DNA of 56,093 bases from Aphanocapsa lilacina HA4352-LM1 (lineage in GTDB: Bacteria; Cyanobacteriota; Cyanobacteriia; Gloeobacterales; Gloeobacteraceae), in contig JAHHGR010000027.1 of assembly GCA_019359725.1 (NCBI GenBank), positions 1 through 56,093 of the forward strand, read 5' to 3'. The position numbers and the translations under genes are program-made. The notes beneath the pieces were generated by a model that was given only the letters and a program-made list of their open reading frames with translations, was not told the origin of the DNA and made no database searches. Of this stretch, positions 8,616 through 16,381 are shown in pieces (position 1 is the stretch's first letter; each line of letters starts with the position of its first letter).

Positions 8616-9809
8616 TTAGTGGGCGATGGACCGCTCCCAGAAGCGCTCCAGGCAACGCACGAACAGTTCCACCCCCAACCCCAAGGCTGTCTCGTCGAAG
8701 TCGAAGCAGGGGTGGTGGTGGGGTTTATCGAGGCCGCGCTCCGGGCTGGCCGAGCCCAAAAAGAAGTAGCATCCTGGTACTTTTTGCAGGAAAAAGGCCA
8801 TGTCCTCGCCCCCCAGGGTCGTCTCCGGGTGCACCCGCCCGCGGCCCAAAAATTCTTCCGCCACCGAGCGCACCAGTTCGGCCATGGCCGGATCGTTCAT
8901 CAGCACCGGGTAGTGGCGGTCGTACTCGAATTCGTAACTGGCGCCGTGGGCCTGGCAGATGCCTGCAATCACCTGCTCGATGCGCTCGGGAAGCTTGGTT
9001 TCCAGTTCGGGGCTGAAGCAGCGGACGGTGCCTTCGAGGTAGGCGCTCTGGGCGATGACGTTGAAGTTGGTGCCGCTCTGGAATTTGCCCACCGTCACCA
9101 CCGCCGGCTCGAACGGATCGACATTGCGCGCCACGATCGTCTGCAAAGCATTGACCACCTGGGCGCCCACCACCACCGCGTCGACCGTCTGCTGGGGAAT
9201 GGCCCCGTGGCCGCCCCTGCCGAGGATGGTCGCCTTGAATTTGGCGGCGTTGGCAAAGGAAGGCCCGCCCTTGACCCCCACCTGGCCGAGGGGCATGTTG
9301 TTCCACAGGTGCAGCCCGACGATCGCCGCGACATCGGGTGAGGCGAGCGCCCCCGCTTCGATCATCGGCTTGGCGCCGCCGGGGCCTTCTTCGGCCGGTT
9401 GGAACAGAATTTTGACAGTGGCCGGAAGGGCGTCGCGGTGCTCGGCAAGCCAGCGGGCGGTCCCCAGGGCGATGGCCACATGGCCGTCGTGGCCGCAGGC
9501 GTGCATGATGCCGGTGTTCTCGGAGGCGTACTCGACTTGATTGCCCTCCAAAATCGGCAGCGCATCCATGTCGGCGCGCACCGCTACCACCGGCCCGGTG
9601 CCCTGGCCTGCGATCGTGGCCACCACCCCGGTTTTTGCCACTCCCGTCTGCACGTCGATGCCCCAACTGGTGAGCTTCTGGGCGATGAAGCGGCTGGTGG
9701 CCTGCTCCTGGAAGCCCAGTTCAGGAAATCGATGCAGGTGGCGGCGCCACTGCACCAGCTGCGGCTGCAGGGCGCCAATCGAGGGCCGCGGCCTCGGGGT
9801 ATCGGACAT
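8616..9809 (-). CDS. M20D-family N-acyl amino acid amidohydrolase (IAA-amino acid hydrolase/hippurate hydrolase type)
   Basis: This 397-residue cytosolic metallopeptidase releases amino acids from N-acyl or N-aryl conjugates. I chose the ATG at 9809 (MSDTPRPRPSIG) because AAGGAGAA lies about 6 bases upstream; an open frame extends ten codons further without support. Metal and catalytic motifs are visible: HACGHDGHVA, LFQPAEEGPGGA, GLHLWNNMPLG and, near the C-terminus, GGEDMAFFL. The length is typical. The gene shares orientation with the glucanotransferase upstream (gap about 60 bases), but there is no functional link. Which conjugate it cleaves (hippurate, auxin conjugates or others) is not determinable. 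Confidence 0.9.
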   Translation of the reverse strand: MSDTPRPRPSIGALQPQLVQWRRHLHRFPELGFQEQATSRFIAQKLTSWGIDVQTGVAKTGVVATIAGQGTGPVVAVRADMDALPILEGNQVEYASENTGIMHACGHDGHVAIALGTARWLAEHRDALPATVKILFQPAEEGPGGAKPMIEAGALASPDVAAIVGLHLWNNMPLGQVGVKGGPSFANAAKFKATILGRGGHGAIPQQTVDAVVVGAQVVNALQTIVARNVDPFEPAVVTVGKFQSGTNFNVIAQSAYLEGTVRCFSPELETKLPERIEQVIAGICQAHGASYEFEYDRHYPVLMNDPAMAELVRSVAEEFLGRGRVHPETTLGGEDMAFFLQKVPGCYFFLGSASPERGLDKPHHHPCFDFDETALGLGVELFVRCLERFWERSIAH

Positions 9810-9868
9810 CACAGTTCTCCTTGGCCTTCTGAGAAGCATTGTGGCTCAAGTGCGCCCCGATCGGCGCC

Positions 9869-11743
9869 TCAGCCTTCTTCCCATATGTCGCGCCACTTGG
9901 CGATGCTCTTGTCCGGCACGAAGCGGCGGCGGCTGGTGCGGTTTTCGTTGATGGGCGGGCCGTTCTCGCGGAAGATCACGTACTTGTAGGCGACGATCTG
10001 GTTGGCGCTCTCTTTAAAGGGAATCTCTCCAAACCAGGTGTTGTCGTTGATGTACTCCAGGCGAAAGGCGCGGCTCAAGTCCCAGTTGCCCAGTTCCGGG
10101 CAGTCGCCGATTACCCCGACCACTTCCCCCGGCTGGGTGCGAAAACCGTTGACCTGGATGCGGACGATCTCGCGTCCGCGCACAGGCCTGCCTACGAAGC
10201 TGATCACCACCATCTGCCGGGGAGCGAGTTCCAGTTTTTCGAGGCGACCGTCTTGGATCGTGAATTCGGCCTCGCTCAGCACGCAGCGATGCGCGCCGTC
10301 GGGCAGTTCGGTGAGCACCGCTTCGAGCCGCACCGCTTCGTGGCTGCGGTTCATCGCCACAAAGCAGCGCGAGTCGCGGTACTTGCGCACATAAGCAAAG
10401 ACCTCCGGGGTGATATAGCGCGTCCACTGACCGCCCCACTTGACTGCCGGGTTGCGCCGCCGTACCTCCGAGAGCACCCGAATGTCTTGAAATAGCGGCG
10501 TGTCGGTGTCCCAGCGATCCATCATCGGCCGGTTGTAGGGGTCGTTGCCGCCGTCGGTGTCGTCATGCAGGTACTGCTCGGTGCCGTAGTACAGACAAGG
10601 AATTCCCCGGCAGGTCATGATCAAGTCCACCGCCAGACGCAACGCCTCACCGTCCGCCCCGAGCGACTGGAAGCGCGGCATGTCGTGGTTGTCGACAAAA
10701 GTGACCAGTTCGGTGGCCCCCCGGTAGCGCCAGTCTTCTTTGAAGACGTTCTCGATGAGGTGAAAGCCGCCCGGATCGCCCTGGCCAAGGGCCTGGCGGA
10801 TAGCGACGCACAGCCCAAAATCAAGAATCGTCATCCCCGAATAGTTGGCGAACTCGACCGGCCGCTCCCCCAGCGGGTGCGAATAGATCCATTCGCCGAA
10901 GACAAATACGTCCGGTTTGTGGGCCTGGATGTCGGAGTTGAATTCCTGCCAGAACCAGATGGGCATGTGCTTGACCGTATCGACCCGCAGGGCGTCGACG
11001 CCCTTATCGAGCCAGAGCTTGATGGCGCCTTTGATGTAGTTGCGGTAGCGGACGTTGTTTTCGTTGAAGGTGGCTAGCCCCGCCAGGTCGCAGTTTTGTA
11101 CCTGCCACTCGTCGTCCCAATTGTTCACATCGCCGTAGTGGTGGTACCAGTGGTCTTTGTCGTCGTTGTAGTCGGCGATGAGCTTGCCGTCGTCAAAAAG
11201 TTGACCTTTGATGCCCCCGGCGTCCGGGGAGCTGTGGTTGCAGACGATGTCGAGGACGAGCTTCATGCCGCGCTTGTGGAGCGCCTCGATGAGCCGGTCA
11301 AAAGTCGTGTCGTTGCGCTCGAACAGGCGCACCTCGTGCCCGCCCGCCACCCAGCGCGGGTTGATGCGCTTAAAATCGCGTGTCCAGTAGCCATGGATGG
11401 GGGCCGCCTCCCAGGCCATCGCCTCGACCTGCTCGAAGAGCGGCGTCACCCAGACGGCGCTCACCCCGAGCTGCTGCAAGTAATCAAGTTTCTCGATAAT
11501 GCCCTGCAGGTCGCCCCCCCAGTACTTGCCCCAGTCCTGGCGCTCGGGATCATAGAGGCTCGGGTCCGGTCCGTCGTCGTTGTTCGGGTCGCCGTTGAAG
11601 AAGCGATCGACCACGATAAAGTAAATCGTCTCACCCCGAAATTCGATATCGCTCAGCTGCAGCAGATTGACAAACTCGTCTTCTTTCTCCTGAACTTCGA
11701 TTTGCGAGTGCGGCTCGACTTCGCCGATTTTTTGCGTGTCCAT
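9869..11743 (-). CDS. GH13 alpha-amylase/glucanotransferase-like enzyme with C-terminal CBM20 starch-binding domain
   Basis: This 624-residue glycoside hydrolase acts on alpha-1,4-glucans, probably glycogen or starch-like polymers. The start is the ATG at 11743 behind AAGGGGGAT; a longer open frame upstream only mirrors the divergent gene. The (beta/alpha)8 barrel shows all four GH13 regions: LVLDIVCNHSSPD, ALRVDTVKHMP (nucleophile Asp), VFGEWIYSHP (acid/base Glu) and TFVDNHDMPRF (third Asp). A beta-rich C domain follows. The last roughly 100 residues (VNGFRTQPGEVVGVIGDCPELGNW) are a CBM20-type module. The CBM20 and the N-terminal YFIVVDRFFNGDPNND segment resemble cyclodextrin glucanotransferases. 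No signal peptide is seen, so it is probably cytosolic. Confidence 0.9.
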   Translation of the reverse strand: MDTQKIGEVEPHSQIEVQEKEDEFVNLLQLSDIEFRGETIYFIVVDRFFNGDPNNDDGPDPSLYDPERQDWGKYWGGDLQGIIEKLDYLQQLGVSAVWVTPLFEQVEAMAWEAAPIHGYWTRDFKRINPRWVAGGHEVRLFERNDTTFDRLIEALHKRGMKLVLDIVCNHSSPDAGGIKGQLFDDGKLIADYNDDKDHWYHHYGDVNNWDDEWQVQNCDLAGLATFNENNVRYRNYIKGAIKLWLDKGVDALRVDTVKHMPIWFWQEFNSDIQAHKPDVFVFGEWIYSHPLGERPVEFANYSGMTILDFGLCVAIRQALGQGDPGGFHLIENVFKEDWRYRGATELVTFVDNHDMPRFQSLGADGEALRLAVDLIMTCRGIPCLYYGTEQYLHDDTDGGNDPYNRPMMDRWDTDTPLFQDIRVLSEVRRRNPAVKWGGQWTRYITPEVFAYVRKYRDSRCFVAMNRSHEAVRLEAVLTELPDGAHRCVLSEAEFTIQDGRLEKLELAPRQMVVISFVGRPVRGREIVRIQVNGFRTQPGEVVGVIGDCPELGNWDLSRAFRLEYINDNTWFGEIPFKESANQIVAYKYVIFRENGPPINENRTSRRRFVPDKSIAKWRDIWEEG

Positions 11744-11846
11744 CGGATCCCCCTTAATCCCCCTTGAGTATAGAGAAAGGGCATACCCGCGAAACATGAG
11801 AGCGTGCCGGTTGGGTAAGATGTCGTCGTGATCTGTTGGATCTGCC

Positions 11847-12470
11847 ATGGACGGCACTGCGAAGCCGCAGCCGGTGCTGACGGAATTGCTGGCCGAGGCG
11901 GGCTTTGCAAGCCTGACCGCTTTTTGCCGAACCGCCAAGATCGGTCGGCGCACCGCCCGGCATTTACAGGAAGGCAACCTTGCCGCCATCCGCCTGGAGA
12001 CCCTCAGGCGGATTGCCGCCGCCTTCGGCGTGGACGTGGCGGATCTGATCGAGCGCTTCGAGCCGGCCGTTCCCCTCGCTGCCCCGGCCACCACCGATTG
12101 GCAGCTGGAGTACGAGCGCCTGCGCGCCCAGTTCAACGAGCTTGAGGCCCACCTGCGCGAAGCGTGGGATCTGGCGTTTTTCCGGCGGGTGGAGCTGTTG
12201 TTGTTGCAGTTGCCGACCCTGCGCAAAGCGGCCGACCAGAATCCGGATCTCAGCGCCCAGACGGTGCTCGACTTGATACTGCCTTTTGAAGAATTCGTGC
12301 ACGCTGTCGGGTTTGAAACCATCGGCACACCGGGGGAACAGGTGTCCTTCGATCCGACCTTGCACCAGGGAGCAGGGCTATCACCGGGCGAGCCGGCCAA
12401 AATCAAAACCGTCGGCTACCGCTACCGGGGTCAACTGCTCGCCCGCGCCCGGGTCAATGCCGTAGGGTAA
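11847..12470 (+). CDS. XRE-type helix-turn-helix protein fused to a GrpE-like domain
   Basis: This 207-residue protein has an N-terminal Cro/CI-like HTH (about residues 8-68, with TAFCRTAKIGRRTARHLQEG and LETLRRIAAAFGVDVADLIE). A coiled segment follows (about 80-115, LEYERLRAQFNELEAHLREA). The C-terminal part resembles the beta domain of GrpE, the nucleotide-exchange factor of DnaK (GFETIGTPGEQVSFDPTLHQ, then TVGYRYRGQLLARARV). HTH/GrpE-like fusions are known among cyanobacterial proteins annotated as GrpE-like. It may couple Hsp70 function to DNA binding; this is inference. It is transcribed divergently from the glucanotransferase, with about 100 bases between the start codons. Confidence 0.8.
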   Translation: MDGTAKPQPVLTELLAEAGFASLTAFCRTAKIGRRTARHLQEGNLAAIRLETLRRIAAAFGVDVADLIERFEPAVPLAAPATTDWQLEYERLRAQFNELEAHLREAWDLAFFRRVELLLLQLPTLRKAADQNPDLSAQTVLDLILPFEEFVHAVGFETIGTPGEQVSFDPTLHQGAGLSPGEPAKIKTVGYRYRGQLLARARVNAVG

Positions 12471-12639
12471 AAACTGTCGTCCAAGAGATTTTGTACAGTA
12501 CTTGAACAGCTTCACTCCCCAATACATTCCGCAGCCCAACGACCAGCCAGCCCCTTCGCCGCAGTCGACACGCGTCGTGCAGGCACTGGAAGAATAAACC
12601 CATCCCACCCGCAGACCCTCCCGCCCACCGTGCCCGCAA

Positions 12640-12729
12640 GTCCGGGGGGTGTCGGGGGGCTGGCAGCCCCCGGACGCGGGGAGGTTGGAGAGCGCGAGAG
12701 GGGAACCCGAAGGGGGTTCCGCCTCTCGC
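12640..12729. repeat. GC-rich intergenic tandem hairpins (REP-like palindromes)
   Basis: The 365-base gap between the HTH/GrpE gene and the acidic-protein gene contains two strong hairpins. The first pairs GTCCGGGGG (12640-12648) with CCCCCGGAC (12667-12675). The second pairs GCGAGAGG...GGAACC with GGTTCC...CCTCTCGC around a short loop (about 12694-12729). Both genes end here convergently, so the hairpins could terminate transcription. Their GC-rich repeated design also resembles extragenic palindromic repeats. No other copy was noticed in the window. The rest of the gap (12471-12639, 12730-12835) holds nothing I recognise. Confidence 0.55.
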
Positions 12730-12835
12730 ACCCACAGACCCTCGTGCCAAACCAACTACCAGGTCTCAGAGTCAAAACCGTCAAACGCCAGGGTTTCACA
12801 AGGTCTACCGATATCAGAACCGCTTCTGAAACGCT

Positions 12836-13441
12836 CTAGTTGAGGGTCTCATCGAGCTGGTCAACATAGTCATCTTGCGGGGCGTCGAACTCCGGATCGT
12901 AGGCCACGATATCGTCAGCGGTCTCGCCGGTCTGTTCGGACAAGTTGTCGCCAAATTCGCCAGTCTCCTCGGCCCACTCGCCGCCGGTTTGCAGTGCTTC
13001 GCCAGTCCACTGCGCCGTCTCGCCCAGGGGGCTGCCCTCCGGATCCTCTGCGGAACGCTGTTCGCCCCAGGCGGCGAGTTCTTCGCCGCTGTCCTGGACC
13101 AGTTCTCCGGCCTCACCCACACCTTCGCTGACAAATTCCGACACTTCCGAGGACGCCCCCACGGTTGTCCCGACGACATCGGCGCCGGTCTCCACCAAGA
13201 ATTCACCGGTCTCGGCGTAACTTTCTTGGACGTAATCGGTGGCATCGTCTGCGAACCCGGCGACATTGGCCACTTGTTCTCCGACAAAGTCCGTGGTTGC
13301 ATTCCACGCATCCTCAGTTCCCTCGGTTATGTCGCCCCACAACCCAGCGATCCCCTCGCTCACACCGCCGGCGAAGTCGTCCGCTTTTTCTCCTAACCCT
13401 TCAAAAAAACCGGGCTGCTCCTGCTCCATTTCTTCTTCCAT
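12836..13441 (-). CDS. Very acidic, low-complexity protein of unknown function
   Basis: This 201-residue product starts at ATG 13441 (MEEEMEQEQPGFFEGLGEKADD), with GGAGG about 11 bases upstream. It is dominated by Glu, Asp, Gly, Ala, Thr and Val, with almost no Lys or Arg, so it is strongly negatively charged. Aromatic residues (Phe, Trp, Tyr) recur about every 10-14 residues (GLWGDITEG, DAWNATTDFVGEQVANVAGF, DYVQESYAETGEFLVETG). This suggests a repetitive amphipathic, LEA-like or apolipoprotein-like helix, or a disordered protein. There is no signal peptide or membrane helix. I do not recognise the family. Open frame, start and RBS support a real gene; the function is unknown. Confidence 0.65.
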   Translation of the reverse strand: MEEEMEQEQPGFFEGLGEKADDFAGGVSEGIAGLWGDITEGTEDAWNATTDFVGEQVANVAGFADDATDYVQESYAETGEFLVETGADVVGTTVGASSEVSEFVSEGVGEAGELVQDSGEELAAWGEQRSAEDPEGSPLGETAQWTGEALQTGGEWAEETGEFGDNLSEQTGETADDIVAYDPEFDAPQDDYVDQLDETLN

Positions 13442-13698
13442 GGAAATGATGCCTCCAAAAGTGTGTTGACTTGATTGGCAACAAACCGAATTTCTGGATT
13501 CCGAGATCGTTCGGTACATCCACCCGCAGGGCGGACATTGCGTAGCGCGTATCCAACCTGCGACGGCAGGTTTCTATGGATCGTGTGCGTGGCTCGAAAG
13601 GGACCAGGCGAAGATTTTCCAACAGCGCACGCGGCGTCAACAGTCCTTACGGTTTGCCTATGCCATCACCAAAACAGCCCCGAACGCTCCTCAACCGT

Positions 13699-14733
13699 TC
13701 AACCTCCTGGCAGCATCGCCACTTTGATGGCTGTCCGATCGCGCATGCGCGCCAGGGCCTCATCCAGTTTGCCGAGGGGTAAACTGTCGCTCACGAGCAA
13801 TTCAAAAGCAATACGTCGGCAAGCAATCAATGCCAGCGCCTCGCGCACATGGCGCGGGGTGTTATGAAAGACCCCCTTGAGGGTCAGTTCGTTGTAATGG
13901 AGGTTTTCCGTATCGACGCTCACCACCGTTCCGCGCGCACAGCCTCCAAACAGCAATACCGTCGCCCCCGGCCGGGCCGTGGCGATGGCCGCCTCCCAGG
14001 CGGCCGGTTTGCCGGTGGCTTCGATCACGACATCCGCACCCCGGCCACCCTCGGTCAATGCTCGTAACCGCCCCACCGGATCGCCTGCCTGGCGGTAGTT
14101 GAGGGTTACCTGTGCTCCCAATTGTTCCGCCACAGCAAGCCGGGCCGATTGACCGCCTGCGAGGATCACCGCAGCCCCGCGCACAGCACAGACGGCCACC
14201 AGCATCAGGCCGATCGCACCGTCCCCCATCACCACCACCGTATCGCCCGCCCTGACCCCCGCTTCTTCGACGCCATGCAGCACGCAGGCGAGCGGTTCGC
14301 TCATCGCTGCGAGTTCGAGGGGCAACCCGGGTGGGACGGCAAGCAGGTTGTGACGGACGATAGCAGCCGGAATGCGCAGGTATTCAGCGAACGTTCCGTT
14401 GTTGAAGAGCAAGTTTTCGCAGAGGCTGAAGCGTTCGCGCCGGCAATAAAAGCAATCGAAGCAGGGAGCGGAATTGTTGGCCACCACCCGCTCCCCGCTC
14501 CGCCAGCCGCTCACTCCTTCGCCAAGGGCGGCAATTTCGCCTGCAAACTCGTGGCCGAAAGGCGTCGGGGGGACCAGCATCCGCGCGTGGCCGCCGCGCA
14601 GCCAGACTTTGAGGTCGGTGCCGCAGGTGGGTGCCACCGCCACCCGCACCAGCACCTCCCCAGGCCCCGGCTCGGGACAAGGCACTTCCTCCAGCCGCAC
14701 ATCTTCCACCCCGTACAGCATCGCCGAGTGCAT
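13699..14733 (-). CDS. Zinc-dependent medium-chain alcohol dehydrogenase
   Basis: This 344-residue member of the MDR superfamily (sorbitol/threonine dehydrogenase-like) is an NAD(P)-dependent alcohol or polyol oxidoreductase. I chose ATG 14733 (MHSAMLYGVEDVRLEEVP) with GGAGAACAAAG just before it. The catalytic zinc site is indicated by APTCGTDLK (Cys) and TPFGHEFAGEI (His-Glu). The structural zinc lobe has the four cysteines of CFDCFYCRRERFSLC. The Rossmann loop is VVVMGDGAIGLMLVA. The substrate cannot be read. It stands alone: 13442-13698 upstream of its stop contains no gene, and the region beyond its start leads into the IS scar. Confidence 0.88.
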   Translation of the reverse strand: MHSAMLYGVEDVRLEEVPCPEPGPGEVLVRVAVAPTCGTDLKVWLRGGHARMLVPPTPFGHEFAGEIAALGEGVSGWRSGERVVANNSAPCFDCFYCRRERFSLCENLLFNNGTFAEYLRIPAAIVRHNLLAVPPGLPLELAAMSEPLACVLHGVEEAGVRAGDTVVVMGDGAIGLMLVAVCAVRGAAVILAGGQSARLAVAEQLGAQVTLNYRQAGDPVGRLRALTEGGRGADVVIEATGKPAAWEAAIATARPGATVLLFGGCARGTVVSVDTENLHYNELTLKGVFHNTPRHVREALALIACRRIAFELLVSDSLPLGKLDEALARMRDRTAIKVAMLPGG

Positions 14734-14975
14734 CTTTGTTCTCCCGCAGTGACATTCCCATTTTCGCCGGAACACCGGCCAACCCATTCGACAGCAGTGC
14801 ATATTCTCTGCAAACGCTCATTTGTCCCCGTTTTTCCGGCAAGTTTTTGACTTGCTTGCATTAAATTTTCTTTGCGGCCGGGGGTGAGCGCAGTCAGTAT
14901 CAATACGGAGGCAAACACCAGGATAAACGCATCGAAAATATTCATCAATTATGGGGCAATATTCAGCAGTTTTTC

Positions 14976-15939
14976 CAGAAGTGTTGAATGTCAAGAAATG
15001 AGGGTGCAAAAATAAGCCCAAAATCCTGTAGACTTTGGGCTAAGCACTACTATTAATGTTAGACCGACGCTACTCGATTTTCCGCAGCTTGTCAAAACCT
15101 TTCTGTCCACCTTGCCCAATGACGATTTCCCTGTCCTCCATTCCAGGCTCTTTTTCAGTTGCTGGCTGGCCCTGGTGATGGACAAAAGCACCCTCAGCAT
15201 GCGGGACCTATTCAAACGCCTCAACCACACCGGTATCTCCGTCGATGTCTCCACTTTTTCCAAAGCCTGCAAGTCCCGTTCTCTTTCTATTTTGGTTACG
15301 ACCACGACGCGAACTTCGTCGGTGACATGCTCGCCGCCATTCCCAAAAACGGTCTCGGCATCTTCGATAGAGGCTTTGGAGGACTGGAGCATCTCCAGAG
15401 CGCAGCGGCGTCCAAGCAATATTTTTTAATGCGTATCAAGAGCAATTACAAGTAAATTTTTGAAGGCAATGAAGGTCTAATGCGTGTGGGGACAAGTAAA
15501 GAATCGGGACAGTATCGCGTGGTCAGTTTTTGCGATATTGAGAACCGAGCCGAGTATCGATTGGTGACGAACTTGCCTGGCAAGGGCGAATGGCTTGTCC
15601 GTGACGAAGAGGTGATGGAACTGTACCGTCAACGCTGGCAGATAGAGCTGTTATGGAAGTTTCCGAAGATGCATTTAAAGCTGAAGCGCTTGATGACAAA
15701 AAATAAGAATGGCATCCGGGTACAGCTCTACGTTACCCTAATTGCTCACCGCCTGCTGGAACTGGTGGCAGTGCCAAAGATTTGGGGAAGCAAGCGGTTG
15801 GATAAGTTGCGTTACTTGCAATGCTGTATGTGTCAGGAAGTCAGTTATGTGCATTGGCTGGGAAAGTTGCTGGGCAGCTGGAGGCGCAGGGTCTGGCCGC
15901 TCGAACTGTCTGCAAGCGTTCACTGATTCAATACTTCTG
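14976..15939 (+). mobile_element. IS4-family insertion sequence, internally deleted copy
   Basis: The element is bounded by imperfect inverted ends: CAGAAGTGTTGAATG at 14976-14990 and GATTCAATACTTCTG at 15925-15939 (complement CAGAAGTATTGAATC, about 13 of 15 matching). The transposase between them is broken and shortened, and the total of 964 bp is small for an IS4-type element. No target-site duplication is visible. The right end cuts an IS630-type transposase frame, but the rest of that transposase is not present to the left, so adjacent DNA was deleted. A second copy in the opposite orientation begins at 55972. Confidence 0.8.
15112..15926 (+). pseudogene. IS4-family DDE transposase, inactivated
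   Basis: The N-terminal part (15112 to about 15270; WLALVMDKSTLSMRDLFKRL, then TFSKACKSR) is followed, in a different reading frame, by FYFGYDHDANFVGDML and the C-terminal half. The region that should hold the first catalytic Asp is missing. The join therefore reflects an internal deletion plus frameshift, and a TAA at 15453-15455 interrupts the frame again. What remains includes GIFDRGFGG (second Asp) and YRQRWQIELLWKFPK. The latter fits the IS4 signature Y-x2-R-x3-E-x6-K and holds the catalytic Glu. The copy cannot encode active transposase, though its ends could still be mobilised in trans. Confidence 0.85.
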
Positions 15940-16159
15940 TGTCCAACCCTTCTTTTTCGTAGCAGCGGAACCAGCGACGAACGGTGGAAGCGTCTTTGCC
16001 CAGCAGCCGGGCGATGGTGTTCTCGAAGGGGGCGGTGCCACTGGCATACAAGTACAGAGCGTGGAGGCGCTCCCTTGCCCAGTTGGCGGTTTGCCCGGCC
16101 ATCAACTTTTGCAGCAGGGCGGGAGGTTGTGCAACGGTGAGAGTGAGGAGTTGAGGCAT
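15920..16159 (-). pseudogene. IS630-type transposase N-terminal fragment (helix-turn-helix)
   Basis: Reading leftward from ATG 16159 gives 79 residues, MPQLLTLTVAQPPALLQKLM through NTIARLLGKDASTVRRWFRCYEKEGLDT. This is the winged helix-turn-helix DNA-binding region seen at the N-terminus of IS630/Tc1-like transposases. The frame is cut at about 15940 by the end of the IS4 element; the last five codons and the stop come from IS4 DNA. No DDE catalytic domain remains. The fragment itself lies directly upstream of, and partly within, the 5' region of the HLIP gene. Confidence 0.75.
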
Positions 16160-16381
16160 GATGTTTGTCCGGTCAACACGCGCCTATTATTATCGCTTAT
16201 CTATTGCGCTGAATGGTATGAGACCAATGGACAGGACCGCAACGCCTTTCTTTTCGGTTTTACTCCCCAGGCGGAAATCTGGAACGGTCGGCTGGCCATG
16301 ATTGGCTTTGTCGCCTATCTGTTGTGGGACCTAGCAGGAGCTAGTGTCCTTCGCGACGTTCTGCAAGTTCTGCCTAAGTAA
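16151..16381 (+). pseudogene. High-light-inducible (HLIP/chlorophyll a/b-binding-like) protein with displaced 5' end
   Basis: The frame encodes a single-helix LHC-like protein: RNAFLFGFTPQAEIWNGRLA followed by MIGFVAYLLWDLAGASVLRD. The E-x-x-N-G-R-x-A-M-I-G-F core is the chlorophyll-binding signature of HLIPs, which protect pigment assembly and dissipate energy. From WYETNGQDRN onward it looks intact to its stop. Upstream, however, the frame runs straight into the IS630 fragment, and the only in-frame start candidate I see is TTG at 16151 inside that fragment. The native start and promoter therefore appear to be lost. It may be dead, or expressed with a foreign leader. It is direct evidence for a cyanobacterial host. 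Confidence 0.75.

Noticed and set aside
9869..12406. An 845-codon version of the glucanotransferase frame
   Set aside because: The extra N-terminal 221 codons mirror the divergent HTH/GrpE gene; the RBS-supported start is ATG 11743.
14511..14948. Leftward frame beginning MMNIFDAFILVFASVLILTA
   Set aside because: The N-terminus looks like a membrane helix, but there is no RBS and most of the frame overlaps the alcohol dehydrogenase in another register. It may be debris from the IS scar; not called.
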